Positions 52,402-61,217 of a stretch of DNA of 64,000 nt are shown in pieces (within the stretch, counting starts at the first letter, position 1; the number at the start of each line of letters is the position of its first letter). Source of the DNA: Microvirga sp. VF16 (GTDB lineage: Bacteria; Pseudomonadota; Alphaproteobacteria; Rhizobiales; Beijerinckiaceae); NCBI RefSeq assembly GCF_016864375.1, contig NZ_CP069355.1, positions 496,001-560,000 of the forward strand, written 5' to 3'. The notes below the pieces were generated by a model, which saw nothing but the letters and a program-made list of their open reading frames with translations, searched no databases and was not told where the DNA came from. Position numbers and translations under genes: made by a program.

Positions 52402-53537
52402 GCCGCGCGTTCCTGATTGCGGCCCGGCGCCTCGCCGTCACCCCGCGCGGGGGTGCGTTGGCCGGCTTTGAGGCGCACGAACTGGCAGCAGGGCCGATCC
52501 GCGCGGTGCTCGCCGACGTCGGCATCTCGGCCGCACAGGTCGATGAGGTCATTCTGGGCAATGCTCTGTACGGCGGCGGCAACCCGGCCCGCCTGGCCGC
52601 GCTCGCCGCGGGCGTGCCGGAGGCGATCCCCGCCCTGACGCTCGACACCCAATGCTGCGCCGGCCTGGACGCAATCCTGGCGGCAGTGACCCGGGTTCGC
52701 GCGCGCGAGGCCGACCTGATCGTGGCAGGCGGCGTCGAGAGCTACAGCCGCGCGCCGATGCGGATCAGGCCGCCCAAGGGCCCTGACGACGCGCCCCAGC
52801 CGTATGACCGCCCTCCCTTCACACCGTGGCCGGGTCAGGATCCAGACATGATCCCAGCGGCGGCAGCCTTGGCGGAAGACCTTGCGATCCGGCGTGCCGA
52901 TCAGGAGGCGTTTGCCATGGCGAGCCACGGCAAAGCCCTGAGCGCGCCGCCATCCGATGAGATCGTGCCACTCGGTGGGGTCGCGCAGGATACCTTCTCA
53001 CGCCGGCTGACACCGGCGCTCTGTCGTCGGCTGCCGGTGCTGGCCGGCGACACGGCGCATGGCGTGACGGCGGCGACCGTGGCCGTTGAGGCCGACAGCG
53101 CCGCCGTTGTTCTGGTGGCCTCCGCGTCCATCGCAAAGCACATTGATGGCACGGTTTTAGAAGTGGTCGGGGGAGCCCGGGCGGGCGGAGACCCTGGTCG
53201 TCCGGGGCTGGCGCTGGTCCCGGCAGTCCGCAGACTGCTTGACCGCCAGGCGGTGATGGTATCTGAGCTGTCGGGCGTGGAAATCATGGAGGCTTTTGCC
53301 GTCCAGGCGATGGCCGCGATGGCCGCTCTGGGCCTCAACCCAGCTCTCGTCAACCGGGGTGGCGGCGCCCTGGCACGGGGTCATCCCATTGGCGCTTCAG
53401 GCGCCATCCTGGCCGTTCGGTTGTGGTATGAGATGGCGCGGTTGCGAGCTGGTGGCTTCGGGCTCGCCGCGATTGCGGCGGCCGGAGGACTGGGAAGCGC
53501 CCTTCTCCTCCGCTCTTCCGGAGATCGTCATGGCTGA
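52398..53537 (+). CDS. Thiolase family protein, biotin operon
   Basis: A 379-residue thiolase-fold enzyme. The nucleophilic Cys lies in DTQCCAGLDAI (near residue 91), and NRGGGALARGHPIGASGA supplies the Asn and His of the active site. The third catalytic residue, a Cys in the usual CIGGGxG motif, is replaced: the sequence reads AAIAAAGGLGSAL. The loop domain around residue 120-160 is shorter than in degradative thiolases. It starts at the ATG 52398 (ATGA overlap with the ligase). Its role could be thiolytic cleavage or condensation of a 3-oxoacyl-CoA, but the missing Cys leaves the chemistry in doubt. Confidence 0.87.
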   Translation: MSRAFLIAARRLAVTPRGGALAGFEAHELAAGPIRAVLADVGISAAQVDEVILGNALYGGGNPARLAALAAGVPEAIPALTLDTQCCAGLDAILAAVTRVRAREADLIVAGGVESYSRAPMRIRPPKGPDDAPQPYDRPPFTPWPGQDPDMIPAAAALAEDLAIRRADQEAFAMASHGKALSAPPSDEIVPLGGVAQDTFSRRLTPALCRRLPVLAGDTAHGVTAATVAVEADSAAVVLVASASIAKHIDGTVLEVVGGARAGGDPGRPGLALVPAVRRLLDRQAVMVSELSGVEIMEAFAVQAMAAMAALGLNPALVNRGGGALARGHPIGASGAILAVRLWYEMARLRAGGFGLAAIAAAGGLGSALLLRSSGDRHG

Positions 53538-53991
53538 GCCCTTGCGCGTCAGGCAGGCATCGGATCTCGGCCAATTCCTGCATCAGCCGCTCGGTCCGAC
53601 CGCTTGGCGCCGGGTGGGGCAGGATGCCATCACTGCCTTCGCGGCGCTGACCACCGATCCGCAATGGATTCATGTTGATCTGGCTCGCGCTGCTGATGAA
53701 CTGTCCGGCGGGCGAACGATCGTTCCCGGTCACCTGCTCCTCGCCCTCCTGCCTTCTTTGGTCCGGGAGACGTATGTCGTGACAGAGGCCCGGAGCAGCT
53801 GGCTGGCAGCCCTGCGCAATGTGCGCTTCCGGCAGGCCATCGGATGCGACGCGCCGTTCCGGCTGTGCGGGCGTCTTCTGGCCGTGCGTCAGCGAGGGCT
53901 GACAACATTCGTGGAGATGCAGTGCGAGTTGGTGTTAGCCGATCGCACTGTTGCAATGGAGGTCCATCGCGTCGATGCATTTCGGAGCTAA
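53530..53991 (+). CDS. MaoC-like hot-dog hydratase, biotin operon
   Basis: A 153-residue MaoC/PhaJ-type R-specific enoyl-CoA hydratase: FAALTTDPQWIHVDLARAAD carries the catalytic Asp and His, followed by GRTIVPGHLLLALLPSL. It overlaps the thiolase by eight bases and is the last gene of the operon. It would hydrate the 2-enoyl-CoA made from the ligase product. No acyl-CoA dehydrogenase or 3-hydroxyacyl-CoA dehydrogenase is present here. Confidence 0.87.
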   Translation: MAEPLRVRQASDLGQFLHQPLGPTAWRRVGQDAITAFAALTTDPQWIHVDLARAADELSGGRTIVPGHLLLALLPSLVRETYVVTEARSSWLAALRNVRFRQAIGCDAPFRLCGRLLAVRQRGLTTFVEMQCELVLADRTVAMEVHRVDAFRS

Positions 53992-53995
53992 CAGA

Positions 53996-54010
53996 GTTTA
54001 GCCGCTAAAC
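53996..54010 (+). terminator. Weak hairpin after the bio operon
   Basis: GTTTAG and CTAAAC pair across CCG five bases after the maoC stop; flanking AGAG and CTCT extend the stem imperfectly. There is no T-run, so termination is uncertain. Confidence 0.3.
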
Positions 54011-54243
54011 CGCTCTGCGAATACACCTCATTGATATCGCCCATTGCGACGAGCGCCAGCCTCTGATGTCCCTGATCCCTCAGAAGGCTCGGTGCGCGCC
54101 ATGTTCGTAAAGAGCATCCGAGCCGAGGTTTACCGAAAAGGCGGCTGGCTGCGAGCAGTGCTTCTTCATCCTTCTATCAACCAGAGCTCGACTTCCGGCG
54201 CAAACCACGACACAAGAAGGCTCTTCATCAACTCAAGTGCGCT

Positions 54244-54555
54244 ATGACAGCGATCCTGAAAGACCTCGGCACACGCACCCTGGTCATGGGTGTCCTGAAC
54301 GTCACGCCTGACTCGTTTTCGGACGGAGGTCTGTTCAGCGATCATGCCGCTGCAGTCCGACATGCCCGCGAGATGGAACAGGCCGGCGCCGACATGATCG
54401 ACGTCGGCGGGGAGTCCACGCGCCCAGGCCATACGCCCGTGGGCGCCGAGGAGGAGCAACGGCGCGTGATCCCGATTGTTCGGGAGCTTGCACAGATCCT
54501 GACGGTGCCAATTTCCATCGATACCTATCGGGCATCCACCGCCCGGGCTGCCCTC
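54244..54555 (+). pseudogene. folP: Dihydropteroate synthase, N-terminal fragment
   Basis: The frame reads LVMGVLNVTPDSFSDGGLF, DMIDVGGESTRPGHTPVGAE and VPISIDTYRASTARAAL, the pterin-binding strands 1-3 of FolP. It breaks off near codon 104 where an IS630 fragment begins on the other strand. The pABA/sulfonamide-binding loop is partly present, but the C-terminal half is missing, so no active enzyme is expected. No other folate gene is nearby. Confidence 0.85.
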
Positions 54556-54576
54556 TGCGCATCTCGCGGATCGTGA

Positions 54577-55097
54577 GCAGCCGTTTCACGCGATGGTCAT
54601 CTTGGTGGAGGTGCCGGTCTCATCGGGACCCGAAGGGCCGCGAAGCGAAACACCAGCCGATGCGGCTCCTGGCGCATGCGGGGCTGACGCTTCGTGCGCC
54701 AATGCTCGCGGGCCTGGCGCACGTCGCAGCGTCCTTGTTCGCTGGCCCGCAGCGTTTTTTTGAAGCTGTAGCCCTGGCGGATGAACCAGCGTGCGATGGA
54801 GGCGGGCAGGATCTTGGTGCCACGGGCCGCCAACTCAGCCGCGAGTTGCGGCATGGTGATGTCGCCCTTCTCAGCGACACGATGGAGCAGGAACTCACGA
54901 TGCGGATCGAGCTTGGAATAGCGCCAACCGCCCTCTGGTTTGGCGGCCAGGCTGCCGGTGGCCCGGTAGGCCGCCATCAGCCGGACCACGAACGCGACCG
55001 AGACCTCGAAGTGGCGGGCTGCCTCATGGCAGGAATGGCCCGCCTCGACAAAGCGCGCCACCCGACGGCGCAGATCCAGTGAATAGGACTTGGTCAT
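54577..55097 (-). pseudogene. IS630 family transposase, 5' fragment
   Basis: The frame starts MTKSYSLDLRRRVARFVEAG and encodes the HTH domains (CHEAARHFEVSVAFVVRLM, PQLAAELAARGTKILPASIA, RWFIRQGYSFKKTLRASEQ) up to EPHRLVF. There about 20 extra bases precede DETGTSTKMT, the first catalytic Asp, which is out of frame. The rest of the catalytic domain is missing and the fragment abuts the truncated folP. Confidence 0.8.
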
Positions 55098-55299
55098 CGC
55101 TCATCTCCTCCTGGAAAGAGGGCTGAGACAAATGAATCACGAAGCCGCCACGCCGAAAAGCCTTCGATTCTGTCAGAACCGACGTTGCTCTAGCTGTTTA
55201 GTGGCGGAACGTTGTTGGGATCGGGTGCGTTGCGCGATTGAGGAGTATGCTTGGCGCTTTGACGGCCTGCGGCGCCGAGCTGCTCACCGCAGGAGGCCA

Positions 55300-56230
55300 T
55301 GATGCTGGCCATCCATCCCCAAGCCCGCGCCCCCGGCCGTCCGACTGGAGATCGCCCGCTCCGCCGAGCCCACGGGCGTGCTGGCCAACCGCTTCGGCGT
55401 GAACACGGAAACCATCCGCAAATAGCGCCAGCGCGGAGCCAAGGACTGTCAGGACCATAGCAGCCGACCGCACAAGCTGCCCTGGAACGCCACCGCGGAA
55501 GAGCGGGCGATCGTCTGCGCCCTGCGGCAGGCCATCGAGGCTTTCCGCTCGATGACCTCACCTTTGTGGTCACGCATTTCCTGCCGCATCTGAACCGGGA
55601 CGCGGTCCATCGCATCCTCAAGGCTGAAGGTCTGGGCCGCCTGCCGCCGGCGAAGCAGCGCAAGCGCCGGAGCGGCACGTTCAAGGACGACGATCTTGGC
55701 TTCGTGCACATGGACATCAAGCATCTGCCGAAGCTGAGAACCGCCAATGGCCAGCGCCGCAAGCGCTATCTGCAAGCGCTATCCGTCTGTGGCTATCGAC
55801 CGCTGCTCACGTTGGGTGCACCTGGCCGTCAAGGACGATGAGCTGACGGGCAGCGCGATCGCCTTGCTCAAAGCGGCGATCCGCGCTGCCCCCTTCAAGA
55901 TCACGCACGTGCTCACCGACCGCGGCTCCTGCTTTACGGCTGATGGCTTCGAGGCGGCCCGCCGCAAACTGAAGGTGGAGCACCGCAAGACGAGGCCCTA
56001 CACGCCGCAAACCAACGGCTTGGCCGAGCGCTTCAACGGGCGGGTGCAGCGTGAGGCGGTGGGGATCACGATCTCCAGCCATCGGGATCTCGAGAAGTTG
56101 CTCAAAGGCTTCAACCAGGCCTACAACATGAGAGCCAGCGCGTGCTCAAGGGGGCTTCACCCGAGCAGGACGTGCAACGGCCCTGGCCGCGGAGTCCAAA
56201 CTCACCAACGCGCGCTTCAAGCCGCCCGAT
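55300..56230 (+). pseudogene. IS481/IS3-like transposase, degenerate
   Basis: Pieces of an rve-type integrase core are spread over three frames. They include LNRDAVHRILKAEGLGRLPP, LGFVHMDIKHLPKLRTANGQ with the first Asp, HVLTDRGSCFTADGFEAARR with the second, and TNGLAERFNGRVQREAVG with the catalytic Glu. Several frameshifts and in-frame stops separate them. It is closest to IS481-type transposases by eye. Confidence 0.75.
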
Positions 56231-56393
56231 CCCGATGCTCTCCCTCAAGCTCTGCAAGTCGTTGCGGCTGCCAAGGAGGTTTCGCATCCAGACAGCTACT
56301 CCTTCATTGCGATAGACTTGCACCATCTACTCCTTACCGGTCTCCCGGCGCACCTTGTTCCGACCCCTACTACCTGAAGCTGGAGGTTGAATA

Positions 56394-56479
56394 TGGTGCT
56401 GGCAGTCGGGCTCGAACCGACATATCGATTAGTACAGTGTATTCCAAATTCCCTGCGTCTACCACTTCGGCCAGGCAGC
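56394..56479 (-). tRNA. tRNA-Leu-like sequence, probably degenerate
   Basis: On the minus strand, GCCGAAGTGGTAGACGC (D-arm of leucine tRNAs), a long variable arm, GTCGGTTCGAGCCCGAC (perfect 5-bp T-stem and loop) and TGCCAGCACCA with encoded CCA occur in the right order over 86 bases. The acceptor stem (GCTGCCT with TGCCAGC) has two mismatches, and the anticodon stem (GGGAA with TACAC) does not pair properly, so the anticodon cannot be read safely. Either a pseudo-tRNA or a highly diverged tRNA-Leu. Confidence 0.45.
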
Positions 56480-56490
56480 TCATAGCCGCT

Positions 56491-57363
56491 CTACGCATTA
56501 CGATCCGAACACGCGGCTACGAACCAGTCGCAGAAGGCACGCAACCCTCGGTTCGCATTTTTATCCGTAATCACATAGTACCCCTGGTCGGAAAGTGTAG
56601 ATACATTTGACAGGATTATCAGGTCGCCCTGCGTCAGTTCACGGCGAAAAACTTCTATCGGGCACAGCGCGACGCCATGGCCTGCGATTACTGCCGTCGC
56701 GAGCAAATTGAAATCTTGATAAACGGGGCCGTGGATCAGCCCCTCTGGACGGAATCCGGCCTTGTCAAACCAGTCTTCCCAGGCAGACGCCACTTCATCA
56801 TGCAAAAGGGTAGCGCCATTCAGCTTCTCGTCGACTCCGCTTTGTTCAAGATAGTGGGGGCTTGCGACGGGCTTATTCGTCCGCGAAAATAGGAGGGTCG
56901 AAGATAATTCCTCCGAGGCTGCGTTCTGATGTGTGATCAGCACATCCTGGCGTTCAACATCGAAATGCTCATGCGCGCGAGCATAGGCCACCTCAACGGT
57001 GATCTCGGGATGTAGCGCTGAGAACTTTGGCAAGGCCGGAATCAGCCAGCGGGTTGCAATTGACGGTATGCACGCTACGGAGAGACACTTGCGCTCCCGA
57101 CGGATGCGTAGCGACTGCGAGACGGCGGAAATCGCGAGTAGCGCCATCTGTACGGTCTGCAGGAACTCCTCTCCTGTTGGAGTTAGGACAATGCCTCGAC
57201 CTGACCGCTCAAAAAGGCGTCGCCCAAGCCAAAGTTCCAGCTTCCTGATTTGCCCGCTGATTGCCGCATGGGTTACATGCAACTCTTCCCCCGCTTTGGA
57301 AAGGCTCGATAGCCGTGCCGCAGCCTCAAATGCTTGAAGCGTATTTAATGGCGGAAGAATCAC
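56491..57363 (-). CDS. LysR family regulator (GcvA-like)
   Basis: A 290-residue LysR regulator. The HTH reads PLNTLQAFEAAARLSSLSKA and ELHVTHAAISGQIRKLE, the GcvA/AmpR-type start; the effector domain begins near residue 92. It lies 70 bases downstream of the amidase gene on the same strand and probably controls the catabolic operon (amidase to DSD1-type deaminase). Confidence 0.92.
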   Translation of the reverse strand: MILPPLNTLQAFEAAARLSSLSKAGEELHVTHAAISGQIRKLELWLGRRLFERSGRGIVLTPTGEEFLQTVQMALLAISAVSQSLRIRRERKCLSVACIPSIATRWLIPALPKFSALHPEITVEVAYARAHEHFDVERQDVLITHQNAASEELSSTLLFSRTNKPVASPHYLEQSGVDEKLNGATLLHDEVASAWEDWFDKAGFRPEGLIHGPVYQDFNLLATAVIAGHGVALCPIEVFRRELTQGDLIILSNVSTLSDQGYYVITDKNANRGLRAFCDWFVAACSDRNA

Positions 57364-57433
57364 TCAGGATGACCATGCTTTCTTAGTGCGCAAATCTACC
57401 GGCCAAGCCTTTGGAAGGAAAGCCATGAGGTGC

Positions 57434-58780
57434 TCAGAGCAATACGCTAATCGTTTCGGCCAAGGCAAGAAGCTCCGCATCGTAATTCTTGCGTCCCATT
57501 AGCATGAGGCCTGTAGGTGTGCCGTCAGCACATCTTAACGGCAAAGACACCGCACAGAGGTCGAGCACATTCGCAAGCTGGGTGTTTCTTAATGCGAGCG
57601 CGTTCAGGCGTGCAAATTCTGCAGGATCTGTTAAGTCGTCCAATCGGGGCGGAGCGATGGCGACCGTTGGTAACACCATCGCATCTATACCGTCGAACAG
57701 GGCGTCCGCAACCTCACGTTGCTGCGCCATGCGCATCTGTGCTGTGACGTATTCGACCGCGGGATGAGTCAGTGCTGCGAAAAGACGCTCAGCTACGATC
57801 GGATCGTACTCTGATCGGCGATCGAAAAGTGCTCCATGGGCCGCTAAACCTTCAACGGCAGTGATCCGTCCCGACATCAGCACCCGAATTGGCTCAGCCC
57901 AGTCGACGTCCTCAAGGAATGACAAACTTACACCTGCCGTAGTGAGGCGCATCAGTGCTGCTTCGAAAGCAGCCAAAACCGGATCGTCATGGGGCCCAAT
58001 CGCTAATGGCGGAACGACCCCCAGCCGCAATCTTTCCTGTGCAGGAGCCACAGTTTCGAGGGACACGCCACACAAAACTTCCGTCAGCAATCTACAATCC
58101 GCCACATCCCGCGCCATTGGAGCCACGGTGTCGAACGAAGCCGCGAGAGGAAAGCTCCCTTGAGTTGGAATTCGCCCGCGCGTCGGCTTGAAGCCGGTTA
58201 TACCACAGAATGCAGCCGGGATCCGGCCGGAACCACCCGTATCAGTCCCAATCGTGGCTAGGGCCATGCCATCGGCGACGGAAACCGCACTGCCCGACGA
58301 TGACCCACCTGGGGCCCGGCCCAGGCGCTCGTCGCGCCGCCAAGGGGACCGCGGCGTACCGAAATGCGGATTAAGTCCTAGTCCCGTGAAGGCAAACTCT
58401 GACATTGACGTGTGGCCGATGATCACGGCGCCCTCGGCCCTGAGACGCGCGACCGCCGTGCTGTCGACCAACGATGGCGACTTTTCGCGCAGCACTGCCG
58501 CTCCTGCATGGGTCACCTGTCCCTTTACGTCGAACAGCGCTTTGACGGAAATGGGAAGTCCGAGTAAACGGCCACGTCCACAGCCGGCCCTTAGAAGCCG
58601 GTCGGCAGCCTGCGCCTCGGCTCGAGCAGTTTCGCGGAAAACTGCGGTGAAGGCCGTGTGCCCCTCGCCCGCCGCTGCATCAATCTGCGCGAGGCAAGCA
58701 TCCAAAAGCGCTTCAGCCGAGACTGTGCCCTGCACCAGTTGCTGAGAAGCTTTGTATAGGGTCAGACAAGAGTGAGTCAT
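57434..58780 (-). CDS. Amidase signature family hydrolase
   Basis: A 448-residue amidase. The Ser-cisSer-Lys triad is visible: Lys in GLPISVKALFDVKG (near residue 79), cis-Ser in PGGSSSGSAVSV (near 155) and the nucleophile region GTDTGGSGRIPAAFCGITGFKP (near 175). It hydrolyses an amide, substrate unknown. The ATG at 58780 lies one base from the ridA stop, so the genes are co-transcribed. Cytoplasmic. Confidence 0.9.
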   Translation of the reverse strand: MTHSCLTLYKASQQLVQGTVSAEALLDACLAQIDAAAGEGHTAFTAVFRETARAEAQAADRLLRAGCGRGRLLGLPISVKALFDVKGQVTHAGAAVLREKSPSLVDSTAVARLRAEGAVIIGHTSMSEFAFTGLGLNPHFGTPRSPWRRDERLGRAPGGSSSGSAVSVADGMALATIGTDTGGSGRIPAAFCGITGFKPTRGRIPTQGSFPLAASFDTVAPMARDVADCRLLTEVLCGVSLETVAPAQERLRLGVVPPLAIGPHDDPVLAAFEAALMRLTTAGVSLSFLEDVDWAEPIRVLMSGRITAVEGLAAHGALFDRRSEYDPIVAERLFAALTHPAVEYVTAQMRMAQQREVADALFDGIDAMVLPTVAIAPPRLDDLTDPAEFARLNALALRNTQLANVLDLCAVSLPLRCADGTPTGLMLMGRKNYDAELLALAETISVLL

Positions 58781-58781
58781 T

Positions 58782-59252
58782 TCACGCAACTTCCAGTACT
58801 GCCTCAATCTCGACAGTCATGCCATTCGGGAGCGACCCCATGCCGATCGCAGATCGCGCATGGCGCCCGACATCCCCCAACACCTCGACCAGCAGATCGG
58901 AGCAACCATTGATGACTGCAGGATGTGCAGAGAAATCGGGCGTCGCATTAACCATACCGAACAGCTTAACGACGCTGCGCACCCGAGACAAATCTCCGAC
59001 AGCCTCTTTCGCTACTGCTAGCAGGTGAAGGCCTGTCAGGCGTGCGTCCTGATATCCCTGTTCAATGCTTGTGTCGCGACCCAGAACACCGCTGCGGTAG
59101 CCGCCATCTGGCTCGCGGGGACCTTGCCCCGACAGGAATAGGAGATTGCCAACAAGTCGAAACGGCACATACGTGAAAAGCGGGCGGGCGGTGGGCGGCA
59201 ATTTAATTCCGATCTCAGCAAGACGCGCTTCCGGCGAAGGACTCATAGTCAT
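58782..59252 (-). CDS. RidA family protein
   Basis: A 156-residue RidA/YjgF-type protein with GNLLFLSGQGPREPDGGYRS, VRSVVKLFGMVNATPDFSAHP and HARSAIGMGSLPNGMTVEIEAV; the Arg in HARSAIG is the conserved imine-binding residue. RidA proteins hydrolyse reactive 2-imino acids released by PLP deaminases. The DSD1-type deaminase four genes upstream is a likely source, which explains its presence in this operon. ATG at 59252 with GGAATGG just upstream. Confidence 0.88.
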   Translation of the reverse strand: MTMSPSPEARLAEIGIKLPPTARPLFTYVPFRLVGNLLFLSGQGPREPDGGYRSGVLGRDTSIEQGYQDARLTGLHLLAVAKEAVGDLSRVRSVVKLFGMVNATPDFSAHPAVINGCSDLLVEVLGDVGRHARSAIGMGSLPNGMTVEIEAVLEVA

Positions 59253-60406
59253 CACCATTCCTTCCAGCCAAGATAGCTGCACGCGATGCGCTCAAAGATG
59301 CGGGTTGAGGCTTCAAGTTTTTCGAGCACAACATACTCATCAACCGCACCGCTCATTCCGACCTCACCAGGTCCGACGATGACCATTGGCAACCCGAGCT
59401 GAGGTGCGATTACGGCACCGTCTGAATAATATCCGACACCGCCTGGACCAGGGTTGGTCACCCCTTGGGAACGGCATGCTTCGACGCATAATTTCACGAA
59501 CGGATGGTCGTCGGGTGTATCAACCGGCAGCTTGAGGTCGAGTTGTTCCACTGCAACGTGCGGCCCAGCGATCGCGCGAAATGCGTCGACGACAGACTCG
59601 GCAGATTGACCTGGGACCAGCCGCACGTCGATATCGGCGGATGCTAAAGGAGGCACCAAAGGAGTCGAGAGCCCACCACGGATAACACCGATGTTTACCG
59701 TTGGCGGCTTCACGTGACGGTGGGCAGGCGCATCAAGTCTTAAATCGTGGACCTTATCCAGGTAGCGCGCTAGGCGAACAATAGCATTGCCGCGGTCGCC
59801 ACCCCGGCCCTCTGAGAAGGCGTTGTGGCCGTATTCGCCTGTCGCGGTTGCACGTAGCCACAGTGCGCCTTTCTCCGTGACAAATGCACGGTTGCCGGTC
59901 GGCTCAGATACCAGAAGGGCCCCCACGCCGTCGAAATGCCCATCCTCAACTAAACGGCGTGCACCCAGACAATTCGAGTTCTCGGCCGCGGAGAAGGTTA
60001 GCAGTAAATCGCCCTTGAGCTTCTCGCCCGAACGAAGAATGTTGAGTGCGGCCACAGTCATCGCTGCCATGCCGCCTTTCATGTCAGTCGCTCCTCGGCC
60101 ATACAGCAGACCGTCCCGGATCTCTCCCGCAAAAGGATCGACACTCCATTTCTCAAGCTCGACATCGATTGTGTCAAAATGCGCTGAGAAGGCTAGACTC
60201 GGATGCCCCTTTCCGCTTCCCGGGATACGAGCGACCAGATTGGTACGGCCAGGAGCTACCTCATAGACTAGAGGCTCAATGCCCTCGGCGCGCAGCTTCT
60301 CAGCGACGATCATCGCTGCTAGACGTTCATTGCCAGGCGGGTCGACAGTATTCTGTGCTATCAAAGCCCGGGTTAGCTCAATGGTTTCTGATGTCATGTT
60401 ACTCAT
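59252..60406 (-). CDS. M20 family peptidase (ArgE/DapE-like), altered metal site
   Basis: A 384-residue M20A-type protein. The first ligand (AFSAHFDTIDVE) and bridging Asp (GRGATDMKGG) are present. The usual DEE box reads SAAENSN, keeping the base Glu but replacing the next ligand Glu by Asn. The C-terminal His box reads GMSGAVDEY, with Gly where His is expected. The Glu of SEPTGN is kept. Loss of two ligands suggests changed metal use or a non-hydrolytic role. Neighbouring genes overlap or lie within six bases. Confidence 0.87.
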   Translation of the reverse strand: MSNMTSETIELTRALIAQNTVDPPGNERLAAMIVAEKLRAEGIEPLVYEVAPGRTNLVARIPGSGKGHPSLAFSAHFDTIDVELEKWSVDPFAGEIRDGLLYGRGATDMKGGMAAMTVAALNILRSGEKLKGDLLLTFSAAENSNCLGARRLVEDGHFDGVGALLVSEPTGNRAFVTEKGALWLRATATGEYGHNAFSEGRGGDRGNAIVRLARYLDKVHDLRLDAPAHRHVKPPTVNIGVIRGGLSTPLVPPLASADIDVRLVPGQSAESVVDAFRAIAGPHVAVEQLDLKLPVDTPDDHPFVKLCVEACRSQGVTNPGPGGVGYYSDGAVIAPQLGLPMVIVGPGEVGMSGAVDEYVVLEKLEASTRIFERIACSYLGWKEW

Positions 60407-60411
60407 TACAT

Positions 60412-61200
60412 TCACCACACATCGTGAAGCAGCCGACCATATCCAGGAATGGTCGTCGACCAGCCGGTTAAGCTGAGAGCATGCCAAAAGGCTGCTTGAT
60501 TGCTCACCACAGTCGGAAGCCCCGTTGCCGTCTCAATTCGTTCGATCACGTTTAGGGCCTTGGTACCAGTACAGGAAATGAAGATCGCGTCCGCCCTTTG
60601 GAGATCAGATGCCATCGCCGCCTCGACGAACACCTCCGCTGGGATTGAGCCAATCGCATGATCTGTATCAAGGCCCATTGCACGGACTGAAGTGAGCTCA
60701 ATTCCATTCTCGATCAGAAAACGCATAACGTTACCGGTCATCTGGAGCGTGTACGGCGTGACAAGAGCGATTCGACGCGCATTCAGCCGGCGTAAGGCGG
60801 CGAGAGCTGCGGTCGCAGGATTTGTGCATGCCACTCCGGGGCGGCCGCGCTGAACCAATTCTGCAATCCGGCAGGGACCAATCAGTGTTGAGGCGGACGT
60901 GCAGCCAAACACGATGGCATCCAGACGCGAATCTGGGATGAGAAGTCGCGCTGCAGGTTCAAGCTCATCAGCCAGCGCAAGAAAGGTACGGTCGCTGTTT
61001 GGAGTCTCAAGAGGGATGCGAGTTGAAAAGACGCCAATCTCGTCTGAAGGTACCAGACAGTGGAAATCGCGCTCTATGACAGGATCCGTCGAAAGTACTA
61101 TAAGACCAATCCGTGCCTTCCATCCATAGGGCTCTTCAAGCGGCAGATGCGTCACGTGTAATTGCGCTTCGACCGATCTGTTTTCTTTAGCTGCTGTCAT
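60412..61200 (-). CDS. Asp/Glu racemase superfamily protein (maleate isomerase/AMDase-like)
   Basis: A 262-residue protein of the Asp/Glu/hydantoin racemase superfamily. The two catalytic cysteines are seen in IVFGCTSASTLIG (near residue 85) and IFISCTGTKALNVI (near 205), the arrangement of arylmalonate decarboxylase, maleate cis-trans isomerase and EutA of ectoine use. The start at 61200 follows AGGAAC. It may racemise or isomerise an amino or dicarboxylic acid within this pathway. Confidence 0.87.
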   Translation of the reverse strand: MTAAKENRSVEAQLHVTHLPLEEPYGWKARIGLIVLSTDPVIERDFHCLVPSDEIGVFSTRIPLETPNSDRTFLALADELEPAARLLIPDSRLDAIVFGCTSASTLIGPCRIAELVQRGRPGVACTNPATAALAALRRLNARRIALVTPYTLQMTGNVMRFLIENGIELTSVRAMGLDTDHAIGSIPAEVFVEAAMASDLQRADAIFISCTGTKALNVIERIETATGLPTVVSNQAAFWHALSLTGWSTTIPGYGRLLHDVW

Positions 61201-61217
61201 ACGACTGTTCCTGGTAC

